Shown here in pieces: positions 1-8,280 of a DNA stretch of 64,000 bases (position 1 is the stretch's first letter; every line of letters starts with the position of its first letter). Under the pieces are notes generated by a model. That model saw nothing but the letters and a program-made list of their open reading frames with translations, made no database searches and was not told the DNA's origin. The position numbers and the translations under genes are program-made. The stretch covers positions 62,001 to 126,000 of the forward strand of contig NZ_QETK01000013.1 in assembly GCF_003105155.1 (NCBI RefSeq), given 5' to 3'. This DNA is from Pseudomonas sp. SDI. GTDB lineage: Bacteria > Pseudomonadota > Gammaproteobacteria > Pseudomonadales > Pseudomonadaceae.

Positions 1-755
1 ATCCCGGTGCGCGCCACCGTACCAATCACCGTCACCACCGCATCGTACTTGTTCGCGGTATACGGAATCAGCACATCCGCCGGCCCTTCGGCGACATGCA
101 GGCGCTCATCGTTGATATCGAACTCGGCCTGGAACGCTTTGCACTCTTCGCGATAGCGCTGCTCGATGGTTTCCTTCAATTGATAGACCGGGTCGGCCGC
201 CGACAGCATCGGTGATGGATGAGCGCTGATCACATGCAACTCGCCCTTGGCCAGGCTGGCGATGGCGTAGCCGTGGTTGATGATGTCGCCATGCAGCAGC
301 CGATGCGCTTCGTCATGGTTACCCACATCCACGGCGGCGAGGATCACGCCGCCAGTCCACGGCCGTTCGGTCTTGACCATCAGCACCGCACATGGGCACT
401 GACGCAGCAGTTTCCAGTCGGACGGGGTGAGCAGGGCTTTTTTCAGCGGGTTGTCCGGCCGATGTTCCTTGATCACCAGTTCGCAGCCTTCGGCTTCCTG
501 CACCTTGATGATCGCTTCGTGCTGGGCGTCGTGGCGGCTCTGCTCGTGGCTGACATTGTCGTAGCCGTCGTCATGCAACTGGCTGGCCAACAGGCTGAGC
601 AGGGCGCTGTGGTCCTGCTTCTTGTCGCACATCAGCAGGTGCAGACGGGCCCCGGTGACCCCGGCAATGAGTTTGGCCCGGGTCAGCGCCCGGCTGTGTG
701 CGTGCTCGGGATCGAGTACCACCAGGATGCTGCGTACGTCTCGTACTTCTCGCAT
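1..755 (-). CDS. Universal stress protein (UspA family), C-terminus cut by window edge
   Basis: Reading the minus strand from the ATG at 753-755 gives an open frame of 251 codons that runs off the left edge, so the C-terminus is missing. The protein begins MREVRDVRSILVVLDPEH and has the tandem-Usp look: a first alpha/beta domain (roughly residues 8-135, ending in a CPCAVLMVK strand) and a second one starting near GGVILAAVDVG. That two-domain build resembles UspE-type proteins of about 300 residues. Such proteins are cytoplasmic and induced by starvation or oxygen limitation. The second-domain nucleotide-binding glycines lie at or past the edge, so ATP binding cannot be judged. It is divergent from miaE. 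The family call is firm; the specific role is not known. Confidence 0.85.
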   Translation of the reverse strand, partial: MREVRDVRSILVVLDPEHAHSRALTRAKLIAGVTGARLHLLMCDKKQDHSALLSLLASQLHDDGYDNVSHEQSRHDAQHEAIIKVQEAEGCELVIKEHRPDNPLKKALLTPSDWKLLRQCPCAVLMVKTERPWTGGVILAAVDVGNHDEAHRLLHGDIINHGYAIASLAKGELHVISAHPSPMLSAADPVYQLKETIEQRYREECKAFQAEFDINDERLHVAEGPADVLIPYTANKYDAVVTVIGTVARTG

Positions 756-866
756 GAGGATGACTCCGTTCAGAAAGGGCGACCGATGGTTGACTATAGT
801 CGGCGCCAGCAGCAATGCGTGTTGATACATATCAGCATAGTCACTGGTGATCGCCTCCGTCGCCGG

Positions 867-872
867 TATAAT
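867..872 (+). promoter_or_regulatory. Putative -10 box of miaE
   Basis: A perfect TATAAT lies 38 bases before the miaE start. The best -35 candidate, TGGTGA at 845-850 with a 16-base spacer, is poor, so the promoter is only a suggestion. Confidence 0.4.
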
Positions 873-909
873 CGCCGGCCTTGTTGTCGCCTTGCCGGTT
901 TGTGAGCCT

Positions 910-1536
910 ATGCACCCTATCCCCGAAATCGATGCTTTCCTTGGTTGCCGCACCCCAGATGCCTGGGTGGACGCGGCCCTGAGCGACCAGGAAACCCTGC
1001 TGATCGACCACAAGAACTGTGAGTTCAAGGCCGCCAGCACGGCGCTGAGCCTGATGGCCAAGTACAACACCCATGCCGACCTGATCAACATGATGTCGCG
1101 CCTGGCCCGCGAGGAACTGGTGCACCACGAGCAGGTGATGCGTTTGATGAAGCGCCGAGGCGTGCCGCTGCGACCGCTGTCGGCTGGGCGTTACGCTTCC
1201 GGGCTGCGTCGCGTGGTGCGTTCGCATGAACCGGTAAAACTGGTGGATACACTGGTAGTCGGAGCGTTTATCGAGGCGCGCAGTTGTGAGCGCTTTGCGG
1301 CGATCGCTCCGCACCTGGATGAGGAACTGGGCAAGTTTTATAACGGCTTGCTCAAGAGCGAGGCGCGTCACTTTCAGGGTTATCTGAAACTGGCGCTGCA
1401 GTACGGCGACGAAAAAGATGTGCAGCGCACGGTGGCGAAGGTGCGCGAGGCAGAGGCCGAGCTGATTACCTCGCCGGACGTTGAGATGCGTTTCCACAGC
1501 GGCATCCCGGTGTGCGGCCCGCACCTGGCTGAATAA
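910..1536 (+). CDS. miaE: tRNA-(ms2io6A)-hydroxylase MiaE
   Basis: A 208-residue non-haem diiron enzyme that hydroxylates ms2i6A at position 37 of tRNAs reading U-starting codons, giving ms2io6A. The ferritin-like four-helix bundle is visible, with carboxylate/histidine ligands in EELVHHE (about residue 72) and in EARSCERF and KSEARHF further on, the ExxH pattern of diiron proteins. The frame stays open upstream, but MHPIPEIDAF is the usual family start and a TATAAT sits between the upstream candidates and this ATG. It converges on topB with only 15 bases between the stops. The enzyme is oxygen-dependent and has been linked to aerobic growth control in enterics. Confidence 0.93.
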   Translation: MHPIPEIDAFLGCRTPDAWVDAALSDQETLLIDHKNCEFKAASTALSLMAKYNTHADLINMMSRLAREELVHHEQVMRLMKRRGVPLRPLSAGRYASGLRRVVRSHEPVKLVDTLVVGAFIEARSCERFAAIAPHLDEELGKFYNGLLKSEARHFQGYLKLALQYGDEKDVQRTVAKVREAEAELITSPDVEMRFHSGIPVCGPHLAE

Positions 1537-1551
1537 GCCTGCGGGAGCCGG

Positions 1552-3471
1552 CTAGCCCTTGGCTTTCTTACGCGGTGCTCCCGCTGGCGCCTTGCGCCGC
1601 TTTTTTTTCCAGGGCGCCTTGCCCGCCACTGCCGGCCCACTGATGTTCAGGCTCAGCCCGGCGCAGCGCTGCACCTGCTTGCTCATCCACGTCGATTGCT
1701 TGGCAACGAACTCTTCAAGGCTCATTTCCCCGCTCTGCACCATGTCCAGGGCCTGTTCCCAAATTGCCGTGGTGCCGGGGTCGGCAATCGCCCGCGGCAC
1801 CGCGTCGATCAGGCTGAACGCCGCTGGCGTCGCCGCCAGCGCCTTGCCGTTCTTGAGCAGGTAACCACGGTCGAGCAAGCCCTGGATAATGCCCGCGCGG
1901 GTCGCCTCCGTGCCGATCCCGGTGGTGTCCTTGAGCTTCTGCTTCAGGCGGGGGTCGGCGACCAGCTTGGCGACGTTTTTCATTGCCTTGATCAGGTCGC
2001 CTTCGGTGAACGGCTTGGGGGGCTGGGTCCACAGGTCCTTGAGTGTGCTGCCGACAACCGCACACGCCTGCCCCTTGCTCAGTGCCGGCAATACCTGCGC
2101 AACCGGTGCCTCGCGACCTTTCGGCGGGGTCAGCGCCTCCGGTAGTGCCCGCCGCCAGCCAGGCTCGACAATCTGCTTGCCCACCGCGCGCAATACCTGC
2201 CCGGCACAGTCGAAATCGGCCTGGGTGCGGTCGTATTCATGGTTCGGCAGGAACTGCGCCAGGTAGCGTGCGCGGATTAGTGTATACACCGCCTTGTGCT
2301 TGCCCGGCAGGCGGCCCGGATCGATGGCCGCTGCGGTCGGGATGATGCCGTGGTGGGCGCTGACCTTCGCGTCGTTCCAGGCCCGCGAACGGCGTTGCGG
2401 TTCGAGGTGCGCCTGCAGCGCCGCGAGGCTGGTATCGGCGCGGCCGAGCGCAGCCAGGATCGATCCGGCCTCGGCGTGCTGGCTCAATGGCAGGTAGCCG
2501 CAATCGCTGCGAGGGTAGGTGATGACCTTGTGGGTTTCGTAGAGGGCCTGGGCGATGTCCAGTGTCTCCTGGGCGCCGAGCCCGAGTTTTTTCGAGCAGA
2601 CTTCCTGCAAGGTGCCGAGATCGAAGGGCAGCGGCGCGGCCTCGCGCACCCGCTCGGTGGCCACTGTGCTGACGTGCGCCGTGGTCGCGGCACTGATCGC
2701 GGCGGCGGCCTGTTGCGCCAGGGCCTGGTTCAGGCAGCGGCCCTGATCGTCGCAGGCGTCTTCCGGCGCGCGCCATTGTGCGCTGAACACCCTGTCGTCG
2801 CTGCGCAACTGCACCTCGATGGCCCAGAACGGCACCGGCACGAAGTCGGCAATGCTGCGGTCGCGGTCGACCACCAGGCGCAACGTCGGTGTTTGCACGC
2901 GGCCTACCGGCAATACGCCCTGATAGCCGGCTTGCCGCCCGAGCAGGGTGAACAGTCGGCTCATGTTCATGCCGATCAGCCAGTCGGCGCGCGAGCGGCC
3001 AAGTGCCGAGTGATAGAGGCTGAAGGTGGCGGCCCCCGGCTTGAGCGCTGCCAGCGCCTTGCGGATGGAGGCGTCGTCCAGCGCCGACAGCCACAGGCGC
3101 TGGATCGGCCCGCGGTAGCGGCAATGTTCGACCAGCTCGCGGGCGATCATCTCGCCTTCGCGGTCGGCGTCGGTGGCGATCACCAGTTCGGCGGCCTCGC
3201 CGAGCAGGCGTTTGACGGCCTTGTACTGGCTGGCGGTCTTGGGTTTGACCAGCATCTTCCACTGCGCCGGGATGATCGGCAGGTCGGCCAGCACCCAGCG
3301 CTTGTAGCGCGCGTCGTAGGCGTCCGGTGGGGCGGTTTCCAGCAAGTGACCGATGCACCAGGTGACGCTAACGCCGCTGCCGACCCAGCAGCCATCGCCG
3401 CGCCGGTTGGCACCGAGCACTTTGGCGATGTCTTTGGCCTGGGAAGGTTTTTCGCAGAGGAACAGCCGCAT
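1552..3471 (-). CDS. topB: DNA topoisomerase III
   Basis: A 639-residue type IA topoisomerase that relaxes and decatenates DNA by single-strand passage. The N-terminal Toprim domain opens with LFLCEKPSQAKDIAKVLGA and carries ATDADREGE, the metal-binding acidic triad. The catalytic tyrosine is in VITYPRSDCGYLP, at about residue 319, as in E. coli TopB (653 residues). The C-terminus ends in a lysine/arginine-rich tail (KKKRRKAPAGAPRKKAKG) in place of a zinc-finger region, fitting a DNA-binding extension. The start is the ATG at 3469-3471. No strong ribosome-binding site is visible. Topoisomerase III rather than I is indicated by length, by the QEVCSKKLGLGAQ-type decatenation core and by the lack of Cys4 zinc modules. 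Confidence 0.95.
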   Translation of the reverse strand: MRLFLCEKPSQAKDIAKVLGANRRGDGCWVGSGVSVTWCIGHLLETAPPDAYDARYKRWVLADLPIIPAQWKMLVKPKTASQYKAVKRLLGEAAELVIATDADREGEMIARELVEHCRYRGPIQRLWLSALDDASIRKALAALKPGAATFSLYHSALGRSRADWLIGMNMSRLFTLLGRQAGYQGVLPVGRVQTPTLRLVVDRDRSIADFVPVPFWAIEVQLRSDDRVFSAQWRAPEDACDDQGRCLNQALAQQAAAAISAATTAHVSTVATERVREAAPLPFDLGTLQEVCSKKLGLGAQETLDIAQALYETHKVITYPRSDCGYLPLSQHAEAGSILAALGRADTSLAALQAHLEPQRRSRAWNDAKVSAHHGIIPTAAAIDPGRLPGKHKAVYTLIRARYLAQFLPNHEYDRTQADFDCAGQVLRAVGKQIVEPGWRRALPEALTPPKGREAPVAQVLPALSKGQACAVVGSTLKDLWTQPPKPFTEGDLIKAMKNVAKLVADPRLKQKLKDTTGIGTEATRAGIIQGLLDRGYLLKNGKALAATPAAFSLIDAVPRAIADPGTTAIWEQALDMVQSGEMSLEEFVAKQSTWMSKQVQRCAGLSLNISGPAVAGKAPWKKKRRKAPAGAPRKKAKG

Positions 3472-3577
3472 GCTGGAACACTTTAGGGTAATTGCCGATG
3501 GCCCCTAGGATGCGCATAGAACGCCGTTCAGGCAAGTTTTATGTGGATGGATATACAGCTTTTTGTTGCATGGAGAA

Positions 3578-3606
3578 GCGGCTTGCCGCGTTGCACGGCA
3601 AGCCGC
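3578..3606 (-). terminator. Hairpin after the MHS transporter gene
   Basis: A perfect 11-base inverted repeat (arms 3578-3588 and 3596-3606, loop 7) lies just past the stop of the transporter gene. No long T-run follows directly, so termination may be weak or the hairpin may protect the 3' end. Confidence 0.5.
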
Positions 3607-3612
3607 CTGCAT

Positions 3613-4941
3613 TCAGTTTTTGAAGCTGGAGTGCTTGTGCCCCTGGTCGCACAGGGCGAACACCACCACAAACACAGCGGCGACGGCGAGGATCACCACC
3701 ACGCCGTCGGTGGAGTGGGTCGCGGAGCTGGCAACCAGCGCCAGACCGCCCAGTGGCGCCAGGCCGCCAGCGACCGCCGTACCGATCTCGCGGCCAGTGC
3801 CGAAGCCCGAGGAGCGGGTCTGGGTCGGGAACTGGCGGCTGAGGAACGAGCCCTGCGGGGCGAACATCATCGGCGCAAGGATGCCGGTGCCGATAGCAAT
3901 GGCGACGTAGATCAGGGTCGGCTCGCCAGTATTAAGCAGCGCCATGAACGGGTAAGCGAACAGCACCGAGAACAGCCCGCCGATCATCAGTACGGTCTTG
4001 CTGCTCCAGCGGTCGCAGAGCCAGCCGAAGAACGGCACGGCAACGATTGCCACCAGGCTGGCGATGGTCACCGACAGTGAGGTGACGTGCGCTTCGACGC
4101 CTTTGTACTGGGTCAGGTAGGCCAGCGAGAAGGTCTTGAAGATGTAGCTCAGCGCGTTGTAGCCGATGGCCACGAAGAACACCACGGCCAGGCCCTTGAG
4201 GTCGTTACGGAACAGCGCTTTGAGTGGCGACTCGGTCGGCTTGGCCGGGGCGTTTTCCAGTTCGGCGAACTGCGGGGTTTCCGGAATGCTGCGGCGCACC
4301 CAGAGGCCGACGCCGACCAGCACGATGCTGCAGATGAACGGGATCCGCCAGCCGCCGGCCAGCATGAACGCGTTGCCGTTCATGGTCAGCAGGTAAACGG
4401 TCAGCGACGACAGCAGCAGGCCCAGGTTCAGTCCCAGCGCCGGCCAGGCGCCCTGGCTGCCACGCTTGCCTTCGCTGGCATGCTCGTAGGAGGTGACGGC
4501 TGCGCCGGACAGCTCGGCGCCGGCGCCCAGGCCCTGGATGATGCGAATCACCACCAGCAGGATCGGTGCCCAGATGCCGATCGTGGCATAGCTGGGGATC
4601 AGCCCGATCAGCGTGGTGCACACGCCCATCATGCAGAAGGTGATCACCAGCACCTGCTTGCGCCCGAACCTGTCGCCCAGGTAACCGAACAGGATGCCGC
4701 CGAACGGGCGGGCGATGAAGCCGATGGCAAAGGTGGAGAAGGCCAGTAGCGAGGCGACCTGCGGATTGCTCGCATCGAAGAAGATCTTCGAGAAGACAAT
4801 CGCCGCCATGGTGGCGTACAGGTAGAAGTCGTACCACTCCAGCATGGAGCCGAAGATGGTGGCAGCGGCGACTTTGCGCAGGCGCTTTTTCTTTTGTTCC
4901 GGGGTTTCGCTTGCGGTGTTGGCCGCTTCGTATACCGACAT
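3613..4941 (-). CDS. MHS-family MFS transporter (carboxylate/proton symporter type)
   Basis: A 442-residue inner-membrane permease with about 12 membrane segments. The opening GSMLEWYDFYLYATMAA and the loop FGYLGDRFGRKQVL are diagnostic of the metabolite:H+ symporter (MHS) group, which includes KgtP (2-oxoglutarate), ShiA (shikimate) and PcaT. The start at MSVYEAAN is set by AAGGAAA seven bases upstream; the frame continues upstream without such a site. It follows lhgO by 46 bases on the same strand, so the two probably share a transcript. Inference: it imports the substrate of LhgO, L-2-hydroxyglutarate, or a related C5 dicarboxylate. The sequence alone does not show the substrate. Confidence 0.85.
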   Translation of the reverse strand: MSVYEAANTASETPEQKKKRLRKVAAATIFGSMLEWYDFYLYATMAAIVFSKIFFDASNPQVASLLAFSTFAIGFIARPFGGILFGYLGDRFGRKQVLVITFCMMGVCTTLIGLIPSYATIGIWAPILLVVIRIIQGLGAGAELSGAAVTSYEHASEGKRGSQGAWPALGLNLGLLLSSLTVYLLTMNGNAFMLAGGWRIPFICSIVLVGVGLWVRRSIPETPQFAELENAPAKPTESPLKALFRNDLKGLAVVFFVAIGYNALSYIFKTFSLAYLTQYKGVEAHVTSLSVTIASLVAIVAVPFFGWLCDRWSSKTVLMIGGLFSVLFAYPFMALLNTGEPTLIYVAIAIGTGILAPMMFAPQGSFLSRQFPTQTRSSGFGTGREIGTAVAGGLAPLGGLALVASSATHSTDGVVVILAVAAVFVVVFALCDQGHKHSSFKN

Positions 4942-4987
4942 CGAAAGTTTCCTTGTTGGTCTTGTATTTATTGTTGTGCAGCAGGGG

Positions 4988-6181
4988 TCAGCGGGCGTCG
5001 AAGATCCTCTGGGCAATCATTTCGCCAATCGGAATGGCCGAGGTGGCCGCCGGCGACGGCGCGTTGCAGACGTGGACCATGCGTGGCGTCTCGGCGAACA
5101 GGAAGTCGTGCACCAGGCTACCGTCGCGCATCACTGCCTGGGCACGGATGCCGGCTTCGTAGGGCAGCAGGTCCTCGACGTCCAGCGACGGGCAGTATTT
5201 GCGGCACTGTTCCAGGTAGCCGCGCTTGAACAGCGAGTTCTTCATCTCGGTGGTGCCGGAGCCGAGGTTGTTCCAGAGGGTTTTCCAGAACCCGGGGAAG
5301 CGCGCGTAGTCGGCGACGTCGCGCCAGTTGATCGAGAACTTGCGGTAGTTCTCCCGGCCCAGGCCGAGCACGGCGTTCGGTCCGACAGTCACGCTGCCGT
5401 CGATCATCCGCGTCAGGTGCACGCCGAGGAACGGCAGCTCCGGGTCGGGAATCGGGTAGATCAGGTGGTTGACGATGCTGTTCTTGCTGGCCGGCAGACG
5501 GAAATATTCGCCGCGGAACGGGATGATCTGGTGGTCGATCTTCACCCCGGCCAGCGCCGCCAGGCGGTCGGACTGCAAGCCGGCGCAGGCCACCAGCTGT
5601 TTGGCGCGCCAGGCGCGGCCTTCGCTACTGATGGTGACGCTGTCGGGGCTTTCCTGGATCGCCTTGACCTGGGTGCCCAGGCAGAGCTCGCCGCCGGCCT
5701 GCTGGATGACCTTGGCCATTGCCTGGCACACCTGCTTGTAGTCGACGATACCGGTGGCATCGAGGAACAACCCGCCCAGGCCGACGATGTTCGGCTCGCG
5801 CTGCTGCAGTTCGCTGGCGTTCAGGCGCTCGACCTTCAGCCCGTTCTGCTGCGAGCGCTCGTACAGCGCCGCCATGCGTTTGACTTCCAGCGGCGTGGAC
5901 GCCACCAGCAGCTTGCCGCAGACCTCGTACTTGACCTGGTGCTCGTCGCAGAAGTCTTTGGTGGCCTGGGCGCCGCGTTTGCACAGGTCGGCCTTGAGGC
6001 TGCCCGGCGCGTAGTAGATGCCGGCATGGATCACGCCGCTGTTATGGCCGGTCTGGTGGCGGGCGAGGCTGTCTTCCTTTTCCAGGATGACCAGCGAGGC
6101 GCCGGGTTCACGCTTGAGCAGCGCCATGGCGGTGGCGAGGCCAACGATGCCGCCGCCGATGATGCAGTAGTCGTAGATCAT
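4988..6181 (-). CDS. lhgO: L-2-hydroxyglutarate oxidase/dehydrogenase
   Basis: A 397-residue FAD enzyme that oxidises L-2-hydroxyglutarate to 2-oxoglutarate and passes electrons to the quinone pool. The dinucleotide-binding fold is at the N-terminus (YDYCIIGGGIVGLATA), followed by the DAO-family signature HQTGHNSGVIHAGIYY around residues 47-62, which is typical of LhgO (YgaF). Length matches the family. In many pseudomonads lhgO sits beside csiD in the glutarate pathway. Here csiD is absent and the neighbours are an MHS transporter and a GntR regulator. The upstream gap carries two TTGTCAGA half-sites (6203 and 6227), so repression by the adjacent regulator is likely. Confidence 0.92.
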   Translation of the reverse strand: MIYDYCIIGGGIVGLATAMALLKREPGASLVILEKEDSLARHQTGHNSGVIHAGIYYAPGSLKADLCKRGAQATKDFCDEHQVKYEVCGKLLVASTPLEVKRMAALYERSQQNGLKVERLNASELQQREPNIVGLGGLFLDATGIVDYKQVCQAMAKVIQQAGGELCLGTQVKAIQESPDSVTISSEGRAWRAKQLVACAGLQSDRLAALAGVKIDHQIIPFRGEYFRLPASKNSIVNHLIYPIPDPELPFLGVHLTRMIDGSVTVGPNAVLGLGRENYRKFSINWRDVADYARFPGFWKTLWNNLGSGTTEMKNSLFKRGYLEQCRKYCPSLDVEDLLPYEAGIRAQAVMRDGSLVHDFLFAETPRMVHVCNAPSPAATSAIPIGEMIAQRIFDAR

Positions 6182-6202
6182 GCAGGTGTCACCTTGCTGT
6201 TC

Positions 6203-6237
6203 TTGTCAGATGGTCTAGCTATCAGGTTGTCAGACTA
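6203..6237. promoter_or_regulatory. Candidate GntR/FCD operator in front of lhgO
   Basis: Two direct copies of TTGTCAGA start at 6203 and 6227, 24 bases apart. The second is part of TTGTCAGACTA (6227-6237), close to a palindrome. The 15-mer at 6221-6235 is repeated exactly before the regulator gene (7022-7036). FCD-type GntR proteins bind TNGTNNNACNA-like sites, which this fits. Confidence 0.6.
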
Positions 6238-6253
6238 ATGGTTGCCAAGAAAA

Positions 6254-6273
6254 GGCGCTGTGTTGGCAGCGCC
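6254..6273 (-). terminator. Terminator between the GntR gene and lhgO
   Basis: GGCGCTG and CAGCGCC arms flank a six-base loop. On the minus strand it runs into TTTTCTT; on the plus strand into GTTTTT. It separates the regulator transcript from lhgO, implying that lhgO has its own promoter within 6182-6250. Confidence 0.6.
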
Positions 6274-6292
6274 GTTTTTCGCGTGGTCGGGT

Positions 6293-7003
6293 TTACTCCG
6301 TGGTCGGCAGGTCGAGCTGCAGACGCTGGGCCGAAGCGCGCAGGTGGCTTTCGGCGCAGGCTGCGGCCGCGAGCCGGTCGCCGTCGGCAATCGCCTGGAG
6401 CAGGGCGGCGTGTTCTCGGATGGCATCGGCCGAGCCGCCTACCGAATGCGCTGCCGAGTTTTCCCAGGCGGTCTTGCGCGCTGCGGCCAGTTGACCGCGC
6501 AGGAAGTCGTGGAAGGCGACGAAGTAGTCGTTCTTGCTGGCCTCGGCAATTGCACGGTGGAACTCGACGTCGGCGGCGGCCGCCACGTCGAACTCGCTGC
6601 GCTTGTCCTGCATGATCTTGAGTGCCGTGCGCATCCGCGTCAGGTCGGCTTCGTCGCGGCGCTGGGCGGCAATCGAGGCGGCCTGGGTTTCGATCCACAG
6701 GCGTACTTCGAACATCTGCACCAGGTCCGGTGAACGGCCTTGCCCGCTCGGAAAGCGGAACACCGTGCCACTTGGCGTTTGCGAAATGTATGAGCCGAGG
6801 CCGCGCCGGGCGATCAGTACGCCATCAGCCTTCAGTTGAGCCACGGCCTCGCGCACCACCGAGCGGCTGACATTCAGTTGCTCGGCCAGTTGCTGCTCGG
6901 TAGGCAGGCGCGCTTGCGCCGCCAGGCGACCCGAGTCGATCTCGCCACGGATGGCGCTGACCACGCGTTCTACCAGCGTGTCGGGACGTTGAAGCTCAAG
7001 CAT
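6293..7003 (-). CDS. GntR-family regulator, FadR/FCD subgroup (likely controls lhgO)
   Basis: A 236-residue repressor-type protein. The N-terminal winged helix-turn-helix covers about residues 8-75 (LPTEQQLAEQLNVSRSVVREAVAQLKADG) and an all-helical FCD ligand domain follows from about 95 to 225, with metal-site type acidic/histidine residues such as EFHRAIAEA. FCD proteins usually sense carboxylic acids. It sits directly upstream of lhgO and the transporter on the same strand, and a palindrome TTGTCAGACAA lies 25 bases in front of its own start and is repeated before lhgO. Inference: it autoregulates and represses lhgO-transporter, with L-2-hydroxyglutarate or a relative as inducer. GntR/FCD regulators of lhgO (LhgR) are known elsewhere; orthology is not shown here. 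Confidence 0.85.
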   Translation of the reverse strand: MLELQRPDTLVERVVSAIRGEIDSGRLAAQARLPTEQQLAEQLNVSRSVVREAVAQLKADGVLIARRGLGSYISQTPSGTVFRFPSGQGRSPDLVQMFEVRLWIETQAASIAAQRRDEADLTRMRTALKIMQDKRSEFDVAAAADVEFHRAIAEASKNDYFVAFHDFLRGQLAAARKTAWENSAAHSVGGSADAIREHAALLQAIADGDRLAAAACAESHLRASAQRLQLDLPTTE

Positions 7004-7027
7004 GGGCGGGGAGGCTCGCTAATCAGG

Positions 7028-7038
7028 TTGTCAGACAA
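7028..7038. promoter_or_regulatory. Palindromic operator candidate in front of the GntR gene
   Basis: TTGTCAGACAA is a perfect palindrome around a central base and lies within a 15-mer (7022-7036) that recurs exactly before lhgO (6221-6235). It fits the TNGTNNNACNA pattern of FCD-type GntR operators. Confidence 0.6.
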
Positions 7039-7101
7039 TGCCCGGAGAGCGCTTGCTTGTCAATAAATCGGCGTAGGAGAAGTTACCGTGCCCAGGCCTT
7101 T

Positions 7102-7446
7102 TCAAGCCGCCCGAAAATTCCACACGATCTCCACCACGCGTACCGCGACGATCACGTAGAACAGGCACAGCAGCACCTGCAGGCCAAGGTGGTGGCGGGT
7201 TTGGGCCAGCTTGCGCAGGCCGTCGAACATGTTCAGCAGCATCAGCACGCTGGCCAGCAGGATCAGCCCCCAGCCGGTCACCAATGCGCTGAACACATCG
7301 AGGAACAGCTGGGTCTTCGAGCGCACCGCCTCGGTGCCGGCCGCTAACAGCAGGGCGCACATCAGCAGGTTTCTGAGGTTGTCGAAGACGTCCTTGTTCA
7401 AACCCAGGTCGAGCAGGCGATTGAACCTTGCCAGCCATGTGCGCAT
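7102..7446 (-). CDS. Small membrane protein of unknown function
   Basis: A 114-residue protein with three predicted membrane segments, about residues 22-40, 50-74 and 87-110, and a short basic N-terminus (MRTWLARFNRLLDLG). AGGG nine bases before the ATG supports the start. I do not recognise a family. It follows the amidohydrolase gene by about 70 bases on the same strand and may be cotranscribed, but nothing in the sequence ties the two functions together. Confidence 0.7.
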   Translation of the reverse strand: MRTWLARFNRLLDLGLNKDVFDNLRNLLMCALLLAAGTEAVRSKTQLFLDVFSALVTGWGLILLASVLMLLNMFDGLRKLAQTRHHLGLQVLLCLFYVIVAVRVVEIVWNFRAA

Positions 7447-7515
7447 CGTCGCGAACCCTGTGCAGTGTGCCTGCCTGCAGTGTTGTTGCCGTAGGCAGGG
7501 TGCGCAAGTCGAGCC

Positions 7516-8268
7516 TTAGCCGCAGCGATAAAATGCCCAGGCGTTGCGCCACAGTGCCCGCTCGGCGGCTTCGCTGCCGAGGGTGGCATCGATCAGTTCG
7601 AGGTCGCTGGCGGCAAACGGGCGCGGTGCGCGGGTGGACGGCAAGTCGCTACCGAACATCAATGCATGCGGGTTGGCGGCTTCGATGTCGCGCAGTGCGG
7701 CGGCGACGTCGAAGTCGACCCGGCCAAAGCCGCAGGCCTTGATCCGCACGCCGGCTTCGGCCAGTTGCAGCAACTGCGGCAACCCTTCGCGGCGCAGCCC
7801 GAGGTGGTCGATGCTGACCGCCGGCAGGCGTTCGAGCAGGTTGTGCAGCTCGCCCAGTTCGCGCGAATCGACATACAGCTCGACATGCCAGCCGGCCAGC
7901 TCATGCACCCGACGAGCCATGCGCTCGAGCTGATCGATCTGTTCCGAGCCGCCGCGCTTGAGGTTGAAGCGCACGGCGCGCACGCCGGCGGCGTCCAGTT
8001 GCAGCAACGCGGTATCGCCGATCTCGGCCGGCACCTGGGTCACCCCGACGAACTGCGGGCCCAGGCGTTCTAGCGCGGCCAGCAGGTAAGTCTGGTCGAA
8101 GGCCTGGAACGAGCCCGACACCACTGCGCCACCTTGTACGCCCAGCGGCGCGACCGCCGTCAGGTAGTCCTCGACGCTGAACGGCGCGGGCACGAAGCCA
8201 TGGTTGGCGACCAACGGGAAGCGCGGGTCGACGATGTGGCAGTGGGCGTCGAAGATCGGCCGGGTCAT
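7516..8268 (-). CDS. Amidohydrolase-2 family metal hydrolase
   Basis: A 250-residue TIM-barrel hydrolase. The N-terminal FDAHCHIVD supplies the HxH metal motif at about residues 9-11. Further signatures are VRFNLKRGG, a VSIDHLG strand with the conserved histidine, and MFGSDLPSTR with the late aspartate near residue 206. This is the layout of the 2-pyrone-4,6-dicarboxylate lactonase / amidohydrolase-2 group (PF04909). The ATG has AGGAG seven bases upstream. It lies 12 bases after the acidic unknown gene at 8281-8634, so they probably form an operon. The substrate, likely a lactone or cyclic amide, cannot be named. Confidence 0.85.
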   Translation of the reverse strand: MTRPIFDAHCHIVDPRFPLVANHGFVPAPFSVEDYLTAVAPLGVQGGAVVSGSFQAFDQTYLLAALERLGPQFVGVTQVPAEIGDTALLQLDAAGVRAVRFNLKRGGSEQIDQLERMARRVHELAGWHVELYVDSRELGELHNLLERLPAVSIDHLGLRREGLPQLLQLAEAGVRIKACGFGRVDFDVAAALRDIEAANPHALMFGSDLPSTRAPRPFAASDLELIDATLGSEAAERALWRNAWAFYRCG

Positions 8269-8280
8269 GTATCGCTCCTG

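Noticed and set aside
1600..1612. T-run inside topB that looks like a terminator tail
   Set aside because: It is the complement of the lysine codons of the topB basic tail and has no stem before it.
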